A stretch of 64,000 nucleotides of DNA, taken from positions 3,539,001-3,603,000 of the forward strand of contig NC_008570.1 in assembly GCF_000014805.1 (NCBI RefSeq). The letters run 5' to 3'. The notes below the pieces were generated by a model, which was not told the DNA's origin, ran no database searches, and saw nothing but the letters and a program-made list of their open reading frames with translations. Positions 10,016 through 18,468 of the stretch are shown one piece after another. Numbering within the stretch: position 1 is the stretch's first letter; every line of letters starts with the position of its first letter. This DNA comes from Aeromonas hydrophila subsp. hydrophila ATCC 7966 (GTDB lineage: Bacteria > Pseudomonadota > Gammaproteobacteria > Enterobacterales > Aeromonadaceae). Made by a program: the position numbers and the translations under genes.

Positions 10016-11975
10016 CCGGCGCCTGCTGCCGCTGCTCGCCCTGCTGCAACTGCTGCTGATCCCGGCACTCTGGCCCCAGCTGCAACTCTGGGTGGTGGCC
10101 GTTTCACTGCTCACCCTGGGCGGGCGGGCCATGATGCTGTGGCGGGGCTGGCGCCCGCCGCCCGCTGCCGCGCTGGCACTGCTGGCCATGCTGGGTGTGG
10201 CGCTGCTTGGCTGGCAGTGGCGCCAGCTCGGCACCCTGCCGGCTCTCATCAACCTGCTCTGGCTCGGCTACGGCCTCAAGCTCATCGAGGTACGGCGAGA
10301 GCGGGATGTGGAGCAGGTGCTGCTGCTCGCCTTCTTTCTCGTCGCGCTGGCACTGGTGCAGCGGCAAAGCATGGGGTGGGCCCTGGCGATGACGGGGGCG
10401 CTCTGGCTGGCGGTCACCACCTTGCTGGCGGCGGTGCAGCCCCTCGGCCAGCGGCTGTGGCGCCGGGCCGGGCTCATCCTGCTGCTGACCATCCCCCTGC
10501 TGCTCACCCTGTTTCTGCTGCTGCCAAGGCTGGCACCGCTGTGGCAGATGCCGAGCAGCAGCCGGGCCCTCTCCGGCCTCTCGGAGGAGGTGGCCCCCGG
10601 CGACATCAGCGAGCTGGTCAACTCCTCCGAGCTGGCCTTTCGCATCACCTTCGCCGCTGCGCCGCCCCCGCCGAAGGAGCGCTACTTCCCGCTGATGCGC
10701 CAGGAGCTGTTCGATGGCCGGCGCTGGTTGCTCAGCGAGCAGGTGCGCCGCTGGCAACAATCCCAATCCGTGCAGATGCTGCCGGCGGCCAATCCGGCGA
10801 CCCCGCTGCCGCCCGGTAGCTATCAGGTGATCGCCGAGCCCCAGCGCCTGCGCTGGACCCTGGCTCTGGCCGACCCCGAGGTGTTGAGCGGCCCGGTCAC
10901 CTTGAGCCCCCTCGCCACCCTCTATCGTCAGGATCGGGGGGATGGCCGCGTCAGTTACCGGGTCAGCACGGCCGCCATGGCGCCACCTGCCGATAACGCT
11001 GCCCGTCGCCTCAACCTGCAGTTGCCCGCCGGTGGCAACCCCAAGGCCCGGGCCCACGCCCTGGCGCTCAAGGCTCGCCATCCGACGCCAGAGGCGCTGG
11101 CCGCCGCCCTGCTGGGCGAGTTTCGCCAAGGCGACTTCTACTACACCCTGCAGCCGCCGCGGCTGGGACAAGACGCGGTGGATGACTTTCTGTTCGAGAG
11201 CCGGCGCGGCTTTTGCGGTCACTACGCCACGGCCACCGCCTTCGTGCTGCGGGCGGCCGGCATCCCGGCCCGGCTGGTGACCGGCTACCTCGGCGGCGAG
11301 TGGAATCCGAGGGGCAACTATCTGGAGGTGCATCAGTTCGATGCCCACGCCTGGGTGGAGTATCTGGATGAGCAAAACCGCTGGCAGCGGCTCGATCCCA
11401 CCGCCGCAGTGGCCCCTCAGCGCATCGAGGGGGGCATGCCGGCGGCCCTTGGCGGCGAGTTCGCCGCCGCTGACCCGCTCTCCTTGCAGCGTTATCGCAA
11501 CTGGGCCCTGCTCAACCAGCTGCGCTGGTGGGGGGCCAATCTCGATTACCAATGGACCCGCTGGGTGCTCAACTATGATGCCGCCAGCCTGTGGCAGCAG
11601 CTGGGACAACGTTGGCCAGTGCTGGCCGGCCATACTCACTGGCTGATCCTGGCCGCCGTGCTGGGGGTGGCCAGCCTGGTGGGTGGCCTGCTGATCTGGC
11701 GCGGCCCGACTCCACTGCCCCTGCGGCTATGGCAACCCCTGCGCCGGCGCGCCGCCCGCCATGGCTGGCAGCCCTTGGCGGGGGAGAGCCTGGCCAGCTG
11801 GTGTGAGCGCCTCGCCGGCCTCAGACCTGCCTTGGCGCGGCCGCTGCAACAGGGCGCCTGGCTCTACCGGCGCTGGCGTTATGCCCCCTTGTCGGCGGCT
11901 CAGCGTCACCGCACCTTGCGCCAGCTGCGACGACGACTGCGCCAGATCTGCCAGCGCTGGGATGCCCGGTACTGA
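10002..11975 (+). CDS. TgpA-family membrane transglutaminase-like protein (DUF3488/transglut_core)
   Basis: A 657-residue protein. The first 190 residues hold several membrane helices (DUF3488 region), then a periplasmic domain with the transglutaminase triad: Cys in RRGFCGHYA, His in DAHAWVE, Asp in RLDPTAA. One more helix (about residues 545-570, WLILAAVLGVASLVGG) precedes a basic cytoplasmic tail ending RRRLRQICQRWDARY. Pseudomonas TgpA is an essential relative. ATG 10002 is chosen because it gives the usual LLPLLALLQL helix at the start; a start at 9969 would lengthen the overlap. Third gene of the moxR operon. Its last 83 bp are repeated twice downstream. Confidence 0.9.
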   Translation: MLLDNRRLLPLLALLQLLLIPALWPQLQLWVVAVSLLTLGGRAMMLWRGWRPPPAAALALLAMLGVALLGWQWRQLGTLPALINLLWLGYGLKLIEVRRERDVEQVLLLAFFLVALALVQRQSMGWALAMTGALWLAVTTLLAAVQPLGQRLWRRAGLILLLTIPLLLTLFLLLPRLAPLWQMPSSSRALSGLSEEVAPGDISELVNSSELAFRITFAAAPPPPKERYFPLMRQELFDGRRWLLSEQVRRWQQSQSVQMLPAANPATPLPPGSYQVIAEPQRLRWTLALADPEVLSGPVTLSPLATLYRQDRGDGRVSYRVSTAAMAPPADNAARRLNLQLPAGGNPKARAHALALKARHPTPEALAAALLGEFRQGDFYYTLQPPRLGQDAVDDFLFESRRGFCGHYATATAFVLRAAGIPARLVTGYLGGEWNPRGNYLEVHQFDAHAWVEYLDEQNRWQRLDPTAAVAPQRIEGGMPAALGGEFAAADPLSLQRYRNWALLNQLRWWGANLDYQWTRWVLNYDAASLWQQLGQRWPVLAGHTHWLILAAVLGVASLVGGLLIWRGPTPLPLRLWQPLRRRAARHGWQPLAGESLASWCERLAGLRPALARPLQQGAWLYRRWRYAPLSAAQRHRTLRQLRRRLRQICQRWDARY

Positions 11976-12149
11976 CGGCGGTGTAGCGTCAACCCACCTT
12001 GCGCCAGCTGCAACGACGGCTGCGCCAAATCTGCCGGCGCTGGGATGCCCGCCACTGACGGCAGTGCAGCGTCAACACACCTTGCACAAGGTGCGGCGAC
12101 GGTTGCACCAGATCTGCCGGCATTGGGATGCCCACAGCTGACGGCGGTG
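11889..12149. repeat. Three 83-bp tandem repeats copied from the transglutaminase gene's 3' end
   Basis: The first copy is the end of the coding region; two further copies follow directly. The TGA stop recurs at 11973, 12056 and 12139, exactly 83 bp apart, and GCGTCA (from 11903, 11986 and 12069) does likewise. Copies 1 and 2 differ at about ten positions by eye, copy 3 at more. Each copy still reads as a similar basic peptide ending WDAxx-stop, though 83 is not a multiple of three so they are not in one frame. Confidence 0.9.
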
Positions 12150-12167
12150 AAAACAACTCCCAAACGA

Positions 12168-12190
12168 AAGGGGAGCCAGTGGCTCCCCTT
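12168..12190. terminator. Bidirectional terminator between moxR operon and AGCS gene
   Basis: Perfect 10-bp stem AAGGGGAGCC (12168-12177) and complement (12181-12190) with a 3-base loop, followed by T-rich sequence on the reverse strand (TTTCGTTT) and a weaker one on the forward strand. It lies between two convergent genes. Confidence 0.8.
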
Positions 12191-12217
12191 GTTGTCAGAC
12201 AACGGCGACTGCGAGGC

Positions 12218-13660
12218 TTATGCCTGCTTGCTGTTTTGCGCCGGATTGTCCCAGATCCCCTCTTCCAGCTGGCTGCGGATCTCGGGGTACTTGTTGGCGT
12301 CGAAGGTGGGCACCTTGCCCAGCTTGAGCTGGTCGTTGTAGTCCCGCGCCAGCTTGATGGCCACCCCGGAGAGCAGCAGAATCGCCACCAGATTGACGAT
12401 GGCCATCAGCCCCATGGAGACGTCCGCCATGGCCCACACCGTCGGCAGCTCGCCCACCGAACCGAACATCACCATGCCCAGCACGAACATCCGGAACAGC
12501 ATCAGACCGCCCTTGTGGTTGTGCTCGAGGAACACCAGGTTGGTCTCGGCGTAGGAGTAGTTCGCCACGATGGAGGTGAAGGCGAAGAAGAAGATGGCCG
12601 CCGCGATGAAGATGTTGCCACCGCCACCGATCTGGGAGGAGAGCGCCCGCTGGGTCAGCTCCACCCCGGTGATGCCGGAGCCCGGTTCAAACTGGCCGGA
12701 CATCAGGATGATGGCGGCAGTACAGGTACAGATGACGATGGTATCGAGGAACACCCCCAGCATCTGCACGTAACCCTGAGAGGCCGGGTGCGGCGGATAG
12801 GGGGTCGCGGTCGCGGCGGCGTTGGGAGCGGAGCCCATACCGGCTTCGTTGGAGAAGAGACCGCGCTTGATGCCGTTGATCATCGCCTGGGAGATGGCGT
12901 AGCCCAGTGCACCGGAGCCGGCCTGCTCAAGACCGAAGGCGGACTTGATGATGAGGCTGAATACCCCCGGCAGCTCGCTGATGTTCATGGCGACCACGAA
13001 CAGCGCCATCAGGATGTAGGCCAGCGCCATGAAGGGCACGACCAGCTCGGCGAAACGGGCGATGCCGCGAATGCCGCCGAAGATGATGAGACCGGAGAGC
13101 ACCACCAGTGCCAGACCGCTGACCCAGTCGGGGATGCCGAAGGCCACGTTCATAGCCAGGCTGATGGAGTTGGCTTGTACCGCGTTGAACACCAGACCGA
13201 ACGCCAGGATCAGGCAGAGCGAGAACAGCACCCCCATCCAGCGCATGCCGAGCCCCTTCTCCATGTAGTAGGCGGGGCCGCCACGGTAGTTGCCGTCCTC
13301 ATCCTTGACCTTGTAGAGCTGGGCCAGGGTGCTCTCGACGAAGGCGGTCGCCATGCCGATGAAAGCGATCAGCCACATCCAGAAGATGGCCCCCGGGCCA
13401 CCCAGATAGATGGCCACCGCCACCCCGGCCAGATTGCCGGTACCCACGCGGGCGGCAAGGCTGGTACAGAGGGCCTGGAAGGAGGAGATGCCGGCGTTGT
13501 CTGATTTGCGGCTGTTGCGCAAGACGGAGAACATGTGGCCGAAGTGGCGGATCTGGATAAAACCCAGGCGGAAGGTGAAGAAGATGCCGACGCCGATGAG
13601 CAGGTAGATGAGCACGGCTCCCCACATCAGGTCGTTAATCATTGCGATCAAGGTGTCCAT
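12218..13660 (-). CDS. Alanine/glycine:cation symporter family protein (AGCS, AlsT-like)
   Basis: A 480-residue sodium-coupled amino-acid carrier of the AGCS family. It has about 11 hydrophobic helices and the family hallmarks FQALCTSLAARVGTGNLAGVA near residues 60-80 and NEAGMGSAPNAAATA near the middle. The likely substrates are alanine and glycine. ATG 13660 has GAGAGAAA upstream. It is a single gene with a long divergent promoter region shared with transaldolase, where a CRP-like palindrome (13776-13791) lies about 115 bp upstream. Substrate is inferred from the family. Confidence 0.92.
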   Translation of the reverse strand: MDTLIAMINDLMWGAVLIYLLIGVGIFFTFRLGFIQIRHFGHMFSVLRNSRKSDNAGISSFQALCTSLAARVGTGNLAGVAVAIYLGGPGAIFWMWLIAFIGMATAFVESTLAQLYKVKDEDGNYRGGPAYYMEKGLGMRWMGVLFSLCLILAFGLVFNAVQANSISLAMNVAFGIPDWVSGLALVVLSGLIIFGGIRGIARFAELVVPFMALAYILMALFVVAMNISELPGVFSLIIKSAFGLEQAGSGALGYAISQAMINGIKRGLFSNEAGMGSAPNAAATATPYPPHPASQGYVQMLGVFLDTIVICTCTAAIILMSGQFEPGSGITGVELTQRALSSQIGGGGNIFIAAAIFFFAFTSIVANYSYAETNLVFLEHNHKGGLMLFRMFVLGMVMFGSVGELPTVWAMADVSMGLMAIVNLVAILLLSGVAIKLARDYNDQLKLGKVPTFDANKYPEIRSQLEEGIWDNPAQNSKQA

Positions 13661-13775
13661 ATTTCTCTCGTTGTTATCACATCCATGGCCAGTCTGCGCT
13701 GACCCCTTGCTGTCTGTTTCTGAATTTGCGGTTCACTAAAGGGGCGGAATCTAGCATAGCGAGGGAGTTCAGAAT

Positions 13776-13791
13776 AGTGATCGGGATCACT
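13776..13791. promoter_or_regulatory. CRP-like palindrome
   Basis: AGTGATCGGGATCACT keeps the GTGA-N6-TCAC core of the CRP consensus with only the outermost base of each half changed. It lies 116-131 bp upstream of the AGCS carrier start, a position that would allow class I activation from a promoter in between. Confidence 0.5.
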
Positions 13792-14053
13792 GCGGAAACA
13801 AAAAACGAGCGATCCAGTGCATTAAAGCTTCATTTAACTCGCAAAATTTCAACAAAACTGAGAATCCAATCAATCAGCCGACAAATTAGACCCAAAAGAG
13901 CACTTTTTGGCAATTATCTACATAGAGGTAGAGCAAGCAGAGAAGGGGGCAAACCATTACGCAAGCGTTTACCCATCCGGGCAACCAAAACCCCTTTGTT
14001 TCGCCAAACGTTTTACACGTAATAAAATTTCAAGAGGCTGATCGGACAATTTG

Positions 14054-14069
14054 TGTGATCGATGCCACA
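14054..14069. promoter_or_regulatory. Second CRP-like site
   Basis: TGTGATCGATGCCACA has a perfect left half and one mismatch in the right half (CCACA for TCACA). It is about 335 bp upstream of transaldolase and 394 bp from the AGCS gene, so its target is uncertain. Confidence 0.45.
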
Positions 14070-14403
14070 AAACCGATAATCAACCAAAAAAGTTGTTTTT
14101 GGTGGCCGCTAGATTCACTCTGGCAAAAAGGATAAAAGTCGTTTTTTATCAAATACTTTTAGCCACTCTTTCCCACTGCGGCCAGGGAGTGGCTGATAAG
14201 CATACAGCCCCCCCTATTGCAGGATGAGCCACATCCGTATTAATTAGGCAGGCAATGACGATGGGGCATACCCATCGCGCTTTTCTGAGCCTGAGTCGCC
14301 GGGATTTTGTAATTTTATTTCAGAACTGTCGTCTCACGCCCGCCACCCCCGAGCCAGCACCCTCCGCAGGAGAGTGCGCCCTCATAAAGAGATGATATTT
14401 GCC

Positions 14404-15354
14404 ATGGCCGATAAATTAACCCAGCTGAAAGCCCTGACCACAGTTGTCGCCGACACCGGTGATATCGAAGCCATCAAGCGCTACCAGCCCATCGATGCCA
14501 CCACCAACCCCTCTCTGGTGTTGAAGGCATCCGAGATCCCCGAATACGCGGCGCTGATCGAAGACGCCATCAACTGGGCCAAAGCCCAGAGCCAGGACAA
14601 GGCACAGCAAATCATCGACGCGGGCGACAAGCTGGCGGTCAACATCGGCCTGGAAGTACTGAAAATCGTCCCGGGCCGCATCTCCACCGAAGTGGACGCC
14701 CGTCTCTCCTTCGATACCCAGGCCAGCATCGCCAAGGCCCGCAAACTGATCCGTCTCTACAACGAAGCCGGTATCAGCAATGATCGCATCCTGATCAAGC
14801 TGGCTTCCACCTGGGAAGGCATCCGTGCCGCCGAGGTGCTGGAGAAAGAGGGTATCCAGTGCAACCTGACCCTGCTGTTCTCCTTCGCCCAGGCCCGTGC
14901 CTGTGCCGAAGCCGGCGCCTTCCTGATCTCCCCGTTCGTCGGTCGCATCCTCGACTGGTACAAGGCCAAGCACAACCGTGACTACACCGCCAGCGAAGAT
15001 CCGGGCGTGGTTTCCGTCACCTCCATCTACGACTACTACAAGCAGCACGACTACCCGACCGTGGTCATGGGCGCCAGCTTCCGCAACACCGGCGAGATCC
15101 TGGAACTGGCCGGCTGCGACCGTCTGACCATTGGCCCGGCCCTGCTGGAAGAGCTGAGCAAGACCGAAGGCGCCGTGGTTCGCAAGCTGAACTACACCGG
15201 CGAGCGCAAAGCGAAACCGGCTCCGATGACCGAGGCCGAATTCCGCTGGGAACTGAACCAGGACGCCATGGCCCACGAGAAGCTGGGCGAAGGCATCCGC
15301 ATGTTTGCTATCGACCAGGGCAAGCTGGAAACCATGCTGGCCAGCCGCCTCTGA
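14404..15354 (+). CDS. tal: Transaldolase
   Basis: A 316-residue transaldolase of the pentose phosphate pathway, moving a dihydroxyacetone unit from sedoheptulose 7-phosphate to glyceraldehyde 3-phosphate. It follows E. coli TalB closely: [18 protein letters not shown] at the start, DATTNPSL, and the Schiff-base Lys in [12 protein letters not shown]. Length is typical for the TalB class. The frame is open from GTG 14374, but ATG 14404 gives the family N-terminus. It ends 22 bp before a strong terminator; no transketolase gene follows, unlike in some relatives. Confidence 0.97.
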   Translation: MADKLTQLKALTTVVADTGDIEAIKRYQPIDATTNPSLVLKASEIPEYAALIEDAINWAKAQSQDKAQQIIDAGDKLAVNIGLEVLKIVPGRISTEVDARLSFDTQASIAKARKLIRLYNEAGISNDRILIKLASTWEGIRAAEVLEKEGIQCNLTLLFSFAQARACAEAGAFLISPFVGRILDWYKAKHNRDYTASEDPGVVSVTSIYDYYKQHDYPTVVMGASFRNTGEILELAGCDRLTIGPALLEELSKTEGAVVRKLNYTGERKAKPAPMTEAEFRWELNQDAMAHEKLGEGIRMFAIDQGKLETMLASRL

Positions 15355-15376
15355 TGAGAGCCGTCATGAGCCGATG

Positions 15377-15410
15377 AAAACCGGGTTCCCGCAAGGGAAC
15401 CCGGTTTTTT
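15377..15410 (+). terminator. Rho-independent terminator of tal
   Basis: Stem AAAACCGGGTTCCC (15377-15390), loop GCAA, complement 15395-15408, followed by further T residues (eight in a row in all). Textbook form. Confidence 0.95.
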
Positions 15411-15513
15411 TTGGACGCCGGATCCTTGTCATGTGTTCGTCACGAAAACGTTTTATTTTCAATGCCGTTATGTTATACGGATGGTGAAAACGAGAATAAC
15501 CAAGGAGGGAGCC

Positions 15514-15696
15514 ATGGAAATGTTCAACTTCGAATATGACGATGTAGTTGAGCTCGGTTCACGTAGCCGCGGGACAACGGGAAAGAAACGTAAATGGCGT
15601 GAGATTGAGGCGTTGAAAGACAAGCACCGCCTGCAGAAGGAGCTGCAATCCATCGACATCGCCTACGAAGGTCTCTCAGACGAGATCGAACTGTAA
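15514..15696 (+). CDS. Small basic protein, probably DUF3545 family
   Basis: A 60-residue protein: an acidic start (MEMFNFEYDDVVELG), a basic centre (TTGKKRKWREIEALKDKHRLQKEL) and an acidic end. This layout fits the DUF3545 family of Vibrio and Aeromonas, whose role is unknown; the basic helix could bind nucleic acid. ATG 15514 has an excellent AAGGAGGGA site, so the longer upstream frame from 15433 is rejected. It stands alone between two strong terminators and therefore has its own promoter in 15411-15500. Confidence 0.75.
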   Translation: MEMFNFEYDDVVELGSRSRGTTGKKRKWREIEALKDKHRLQKELQSIDIAYEGLSDEIEL

Positions 15697-15730
15697 AAAC
15701 AAGGCCCCGGTTAACCGGGGCCTTGTTTTT
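15695..15730. terminator. Bidirectional rho-independent terminator
   Basis: A perfect 36-bp palindrome: 16-bp arms (15695-15710 and 15715-15730) around TTAA, with A and T runs at the two ends. It serves the small basic gene and the convergent hemerythrin gene. Confidence 0.95.
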
Positions 15731-15747
15731 TAAGAGAGTGTCACCCC

Positions 15748-16296
15748 TCAGGAAGAGAGCGGCAGCGACAGGCGCTTGGCCAGTGCCTGAAAGTGCTGGC
15801 TGATCTCGGGCCCGAACAGGGGATCCCCGATGGCGCGGTTCTGCCAGATCTGTTCGAGGTGACGCCAGTCATCCTCGGTCAGCGAATCGCGCAGATGAGG
15901 GAAGATGACCCCCTCCTCGTAGTTCATGTGCGCCTCCTGCAGCGCCACGAACTGCTCCAGCTTGGCGGTAAACTGATCGAGCGGGATCACCGCATCCATC
16001 AGGATCATCTCCACCATCTCCTTGAGTTCGGCGCCGGCTTCCAGCAACTTGGCATGCTCAGCCTGCAGCCGGTTGGCGACGTCCCCCTCCACGACCCGGT
16101 ACTTGAGGTAGTAGTCATAAATGATGTCTTCCTTCGGATGGTGATACTTGTCCGACACCTCCCTCAGGTAATCCACCACATCGCGGATCAGGAAATAGCT
16201 GACCCGCTGTTCGTCGCGAATGGCGGCGAGCTTGTGTTTGAGCAGATCCAGCAACCTGGCGATGTTGAGATGGTCCTTGTGCAGACTGGCTAGCAT
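15748..16296 (-). CDS. Hemerythrin-like (HHE domain) protein
   Basis: A 182-residue cytoplasmic helical protein with the HHE cation-binding pattern: His 6/His 9 in HKDH, HHPKED at 52-57, EH at 80-81, and H-x3-E near 113-117 with His 124 in FPHL. These can hold a di-iron centre that senses or carries oxygen or nitric oxide. The frame extends to 16347, but ATG 16296 has AAGGAG six bases upstream and begins with the first ligand helix, so it is chosen. A single gene. Actual ligand and role are unknown. Confidence 0.85.
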   Translation of the reverse strand: MLASLHKDHLNIARLLDLLKHKLAAIRDEQRVSYFLIRDVVDYLREVSDKYHHPKEDIIYDYYLKYRVVEGDVANRLQAEHAKLLEAGAELKEMVEMILMDAVIPLDQFTAKLEQFVALQEAHMNYEEGVIFPHLRDSLTEDDWRHLEQIWQNRAIGDPLFGPEISQHFQALAKRLSLPLSS

Positions 16297-16453
16297 GGGC
16301 ACTCCTTGCGCTGAAATGAGACGATCCTGTTTCGAGTATACGGTCATTTATCGCGCCAACTTTGCACTCAATCAAGTCATCTGCAGACAAAACAGCGGGT
16401 AACGCACAATGCCACCCCCTGTTCATGCCCCCGCTCGCCAGCCGTCGGGCCCC

Positions 16454-17122
16454 TCACTCGCAGACCGAGTGCCAGTTGATGGGGCTCATCCCCTGCTGGC
16501 TCAGCAGCCGGTTGGTTTCGGAGAAGTGGCCGCAGCCGATGAAGCCGCGATGAGCAGAGAGCGGGCTGGGATGCGGCGCGCTCAGCACATGATGACGCTG
16601 CCTGTCGATGAAGCGACCCTTCTTCTGGGCATGGGCGCCCCACAGCAGGAAGACCACTCCCTGACAGCTGGCATTGATCTGCTCGATGACCCGGTCGGTG
16701 AAGGTCTCCCAACCCAGATGGGCATGGGAGTGGGCCTGGCCCGCCTGGACCGTCAGCACGGTATTGAGCAGCAGCACCCCCTGTTTGGCCCAGGACTCCA
16801 GAAAGCCGTGACTGGGTGTGACAAAACCCGGCAGATCCCGCTGCATCTCCTTGTAGATGTTGACCAGCGAGGGGGGCGTGCGCACCCCCGGCAACACCGA
16901 GAAGCAGAGACCGTGCGCCTGATTGGGGCCGTGATAGGGGTCCTGACCCAGGATCACCACCTTGACCTGATCCAGCTCGGTCAGCTTGAAGGCATTGAAC
17001 ACGTCGGTCGCTGGCGGATAGATCACCTTGCCCGCCTCCCGCTCACTCCTGACGGTCGCCAGGGTCGCCTTGAAATAGTCCTGCTCCTTCTCGGAGCCAA
17101 TTACATCAGTCCAGGTCTGCAC
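16454..17122 (-). CDS. ung: Uracil-DNA glycosylase, family 1
   Basis: A 222-residue base-excision repair enzyme that removes uracil from DNA. The water-activating loop GQDPYHG (59-65, Asp 61), the uracil-binding LLLNTVLTV, and the leucine-loop motif [11 protein letters not shown] are all intact. Length matches E. coli Ung. The ATG at 17122 is followed by QTWTDVIG, as in relatives. It is transcribed away from grcA, which lies 835 bp upstream; E. coli also keeps ung and grcA as neighbours. Confidence 0.97.
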   Translation of the reverse strand: MQTWTDVIGSEKEQDYFKATLATVRSEREAGKVIYPPATDVFNAFKLTELDQVKVVILGQDPYHGPNQAHGLCFSVLPGVRTPPSLVNIYKEMQRDLPGFVTPSHGFLESWAKQGVLLLNTVLTVQAGQAHSHAHLGWETFTDRVIEQINASCQGVVFLLWGAHAQKKGRFIDRQRHHVLSAPHPSPLSAHRGFIGCGHFSETNRLLSQQGMSPINWHSVCE

Positions 17123-17747
17123 CCCAATCTCCTCATTGAATCTGTCCGGATGGACGCCCTGTAACCCCGTGCAGGGTCACACCGCCTGATGCGGGTCGGC
17201 GCGCCACCATCCTCGATGAATACGGCGGGTTTTGCGGCATGCGGCTTGGCCCATGCCGGGCCATGCGAGCAAGCACGCCGCCATCCTCGCTGAATGCGGC
17301 AAGACATGGTGCTGGGCCCAGTGCTGGCGTCACCATGCCCTCATTAATGCGGCAAGGGGCTCAGGATAGGGGGCCAGCCCCCGGGACGCAACCTTGGCAC
17401 CCTCTTCCGAGTCCCCTTGCCCCGAATGGCAACTGCATCGCAACGGTATGACAACCTCCCGCGCACCCAGCTCTCCCGGCCACTGCGGGCAGCGGGGTCA
17501 TGATGACCGTAGCAATCGCTCGACTGAGACAGCCTTATGCCAGGGCAACCTTATATAGCAGTGTGAGCAGCATAGAGAGGGCAAACCTGGCACCTTCACC
17601 GCAGGCTTGGCCCTGATGCCCCCACAGAGGAGATGAGGTCGGCTCATGCATGACACAAACCTTAAAACATGTAGTTAAATTACTAGATTTAATTAATAGA
17701 AGATGCATAATTCAGATATCTTACATAATCAGAAAAATGACCTCTTT

Positions 17748-17761
17748 TTGATTAATCTCAA
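17748..17761. promoter_or_regulatory. Upstream FNR box of grcA
   Basis: TTGATTAATCTCAA matches the FNR consensus TTGAT-N4-ATCAA except for one base. Its centre is 53 bp upstream of the second box, equal to the spacing of the two FNR sites of E. coli yfiD (-93.5 and -40.5). Confidence 0.75.
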
Positions 17762-17800
17762 TAATTTAATCCCTTCTTGCTCGCGCAAACCGCGCATTTT

Positions 17801-17814
17801 TTGATTTAGATCAA
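17801..17814. promoter_or_regulatory. Promoter-proximal FNR box of grcA
   Basis: TTGATTTAGATCAA is a perfect FNR consensus. TATATA at 17838-17843 lies where the -10 element of a class II FNR promoter should be, which would put the transcript start near 17848-17850. Confidence 0.88.
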
Positions 17815-17957
17815 TTTTCGTAATATTACCATCGTGGTATATATGACCCAACAAAGTAAAGGTGTAAGGCAAGGGCCCTTTAAATCATCCCGGTGGTTTA
17901 AATACATCAGGGTAATTTCCTTACAGTTGAATCCGCTTTCCTATGAGGAGTCATACC

Positions 17958-18338
17958 ATGATCAAGGGCATCCAAATCACCCAGTCTGCCAACGCCGCTC
18001 TGCTGAACTCGTTCTGGCTGCTGGACGAAGAGAAGCAACAGGCTCGTTGCATCTGCGCCAAAGGCGACACCTTCGCCGCCGATCAGGAAGTCAGCGTCTC
18101 TGACCTGGGCCAGTTCGAATACCGTGAACTGCCGGTACAAGCCGAGCCGGCTGTCGAAGGTGGCCAGCACCTGAACGTCAACGTCCTGCGTCGCGAGACC
18201 CTGGAAGACGCCATCGCCAACCCGGAAAAGTACCCGCAGCTGACCATCCGTGTCTCCGGCTACGCCGTGCGCTTCAACGCACTGACCCCGGAACAGCAGC
18301 GTGATGTGGTGACCCGTACCTTCACCCAGAGCCTGTAA
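17958..18338 (+). CDS. grcA: Autonomous glycyl radical cofactor GrcA (YfiD)
   Basis: A 126-residue spare part for pyruvate formate-lyase: it replaces the radical domain cut by oxygen and restores activity. It aligns end to end with E. coli YfiD, including [19 protein letters not shown] and the radical motif RVSGYAVRF with Gly 101. ATG 17958 has GAGGAG upstream; an ATG at 17943 in the same frame is less likely. Two FNR boxes at the E. coli spacing precede it, so induction by oxygen limitation is expected. It ends before a strong terminator. Confidence 0.97.
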   Translation: MIKGIQITQSANAALLNSFWLLDEEKQQARCICAKGDTFAADQEVSVSDLGQFEYRELPVQAEPAVEGGQHLNVNVLRRETLEDAIANPEKYPQLTIRVSGYAVRFNALTPEQQRDVVTRTFTQSL

Positions 18339-18364
18339 GTCGCTCTGCACCAACCGGTATCATG

Positions 18365-18392
18365 AAAAACGGCCCAAACGGGCCGTTTTTTT
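18365..18392. terminator. Terminator between grcA and dctA
   Basis: Stem AAAAACGGCCC (18365-18375), loop of 4, complement 18380-18390, then two more T residues. The A and T runs on the two sides make it usable from both directions. Confidence 0.92.
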
Positions 18393-18468
18393 ATGGCTTG
18401 AATTCACCTACCCGCGTTGGCGGTCCTTGCTCGACAGGCTGGCAGCGCACGGTGCGGGCATCGGCGGC

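Larger units (their letters stand above)
13661..14403. other. Divergent promoter region between AGCS carrier and transaldolase
   Basis: About 740 bp, AT-rich in the centre, with no supported gene. Two CRP-like palindromes are present: 13776-13791 (AGTGATCGGGATCACT) and 14054-14069 (TGTGATCGATGCCACA). A run of T/A-rich sequence at 14080-14160 may hold the transaldolase promoter. Confidence 0.5.
17123..17957. other. Intergenic region between ung and grcA
   Basis: No supported gene. The first 330 bp are GC-rich and hold imperfect repeats: CCATCCTCG at 17207-17215 and 17281-17289, each followed by a GAATxCGGC motif, and a third ATTAATGCGGCAAGG at 17343-17357. The part from about 17660 is strongly AT-rich and contains the two FNR boxes and the grcA promoter. 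Confidence 0.6.

Noticed and set aside
10104..11639. 511-residue open frame antisense to the transglutaminase gene
   Set aside because: Shadow frame inside a gene with clear motifs on the forward strand.
12128..13504. 458-residue forward frame over the AGCS carrier
   Set aside because: His/Asp/Gly-rich shadow of the carrier on the reverse strand; starts within the terminator region.
17101..17336. Short reverse-strand frames in the ung-grcA gap
   Set aside because: Frames of 67-68 codons, Arg/Pro/Ala-rich, explained by GC-rich repeats; no start sites.
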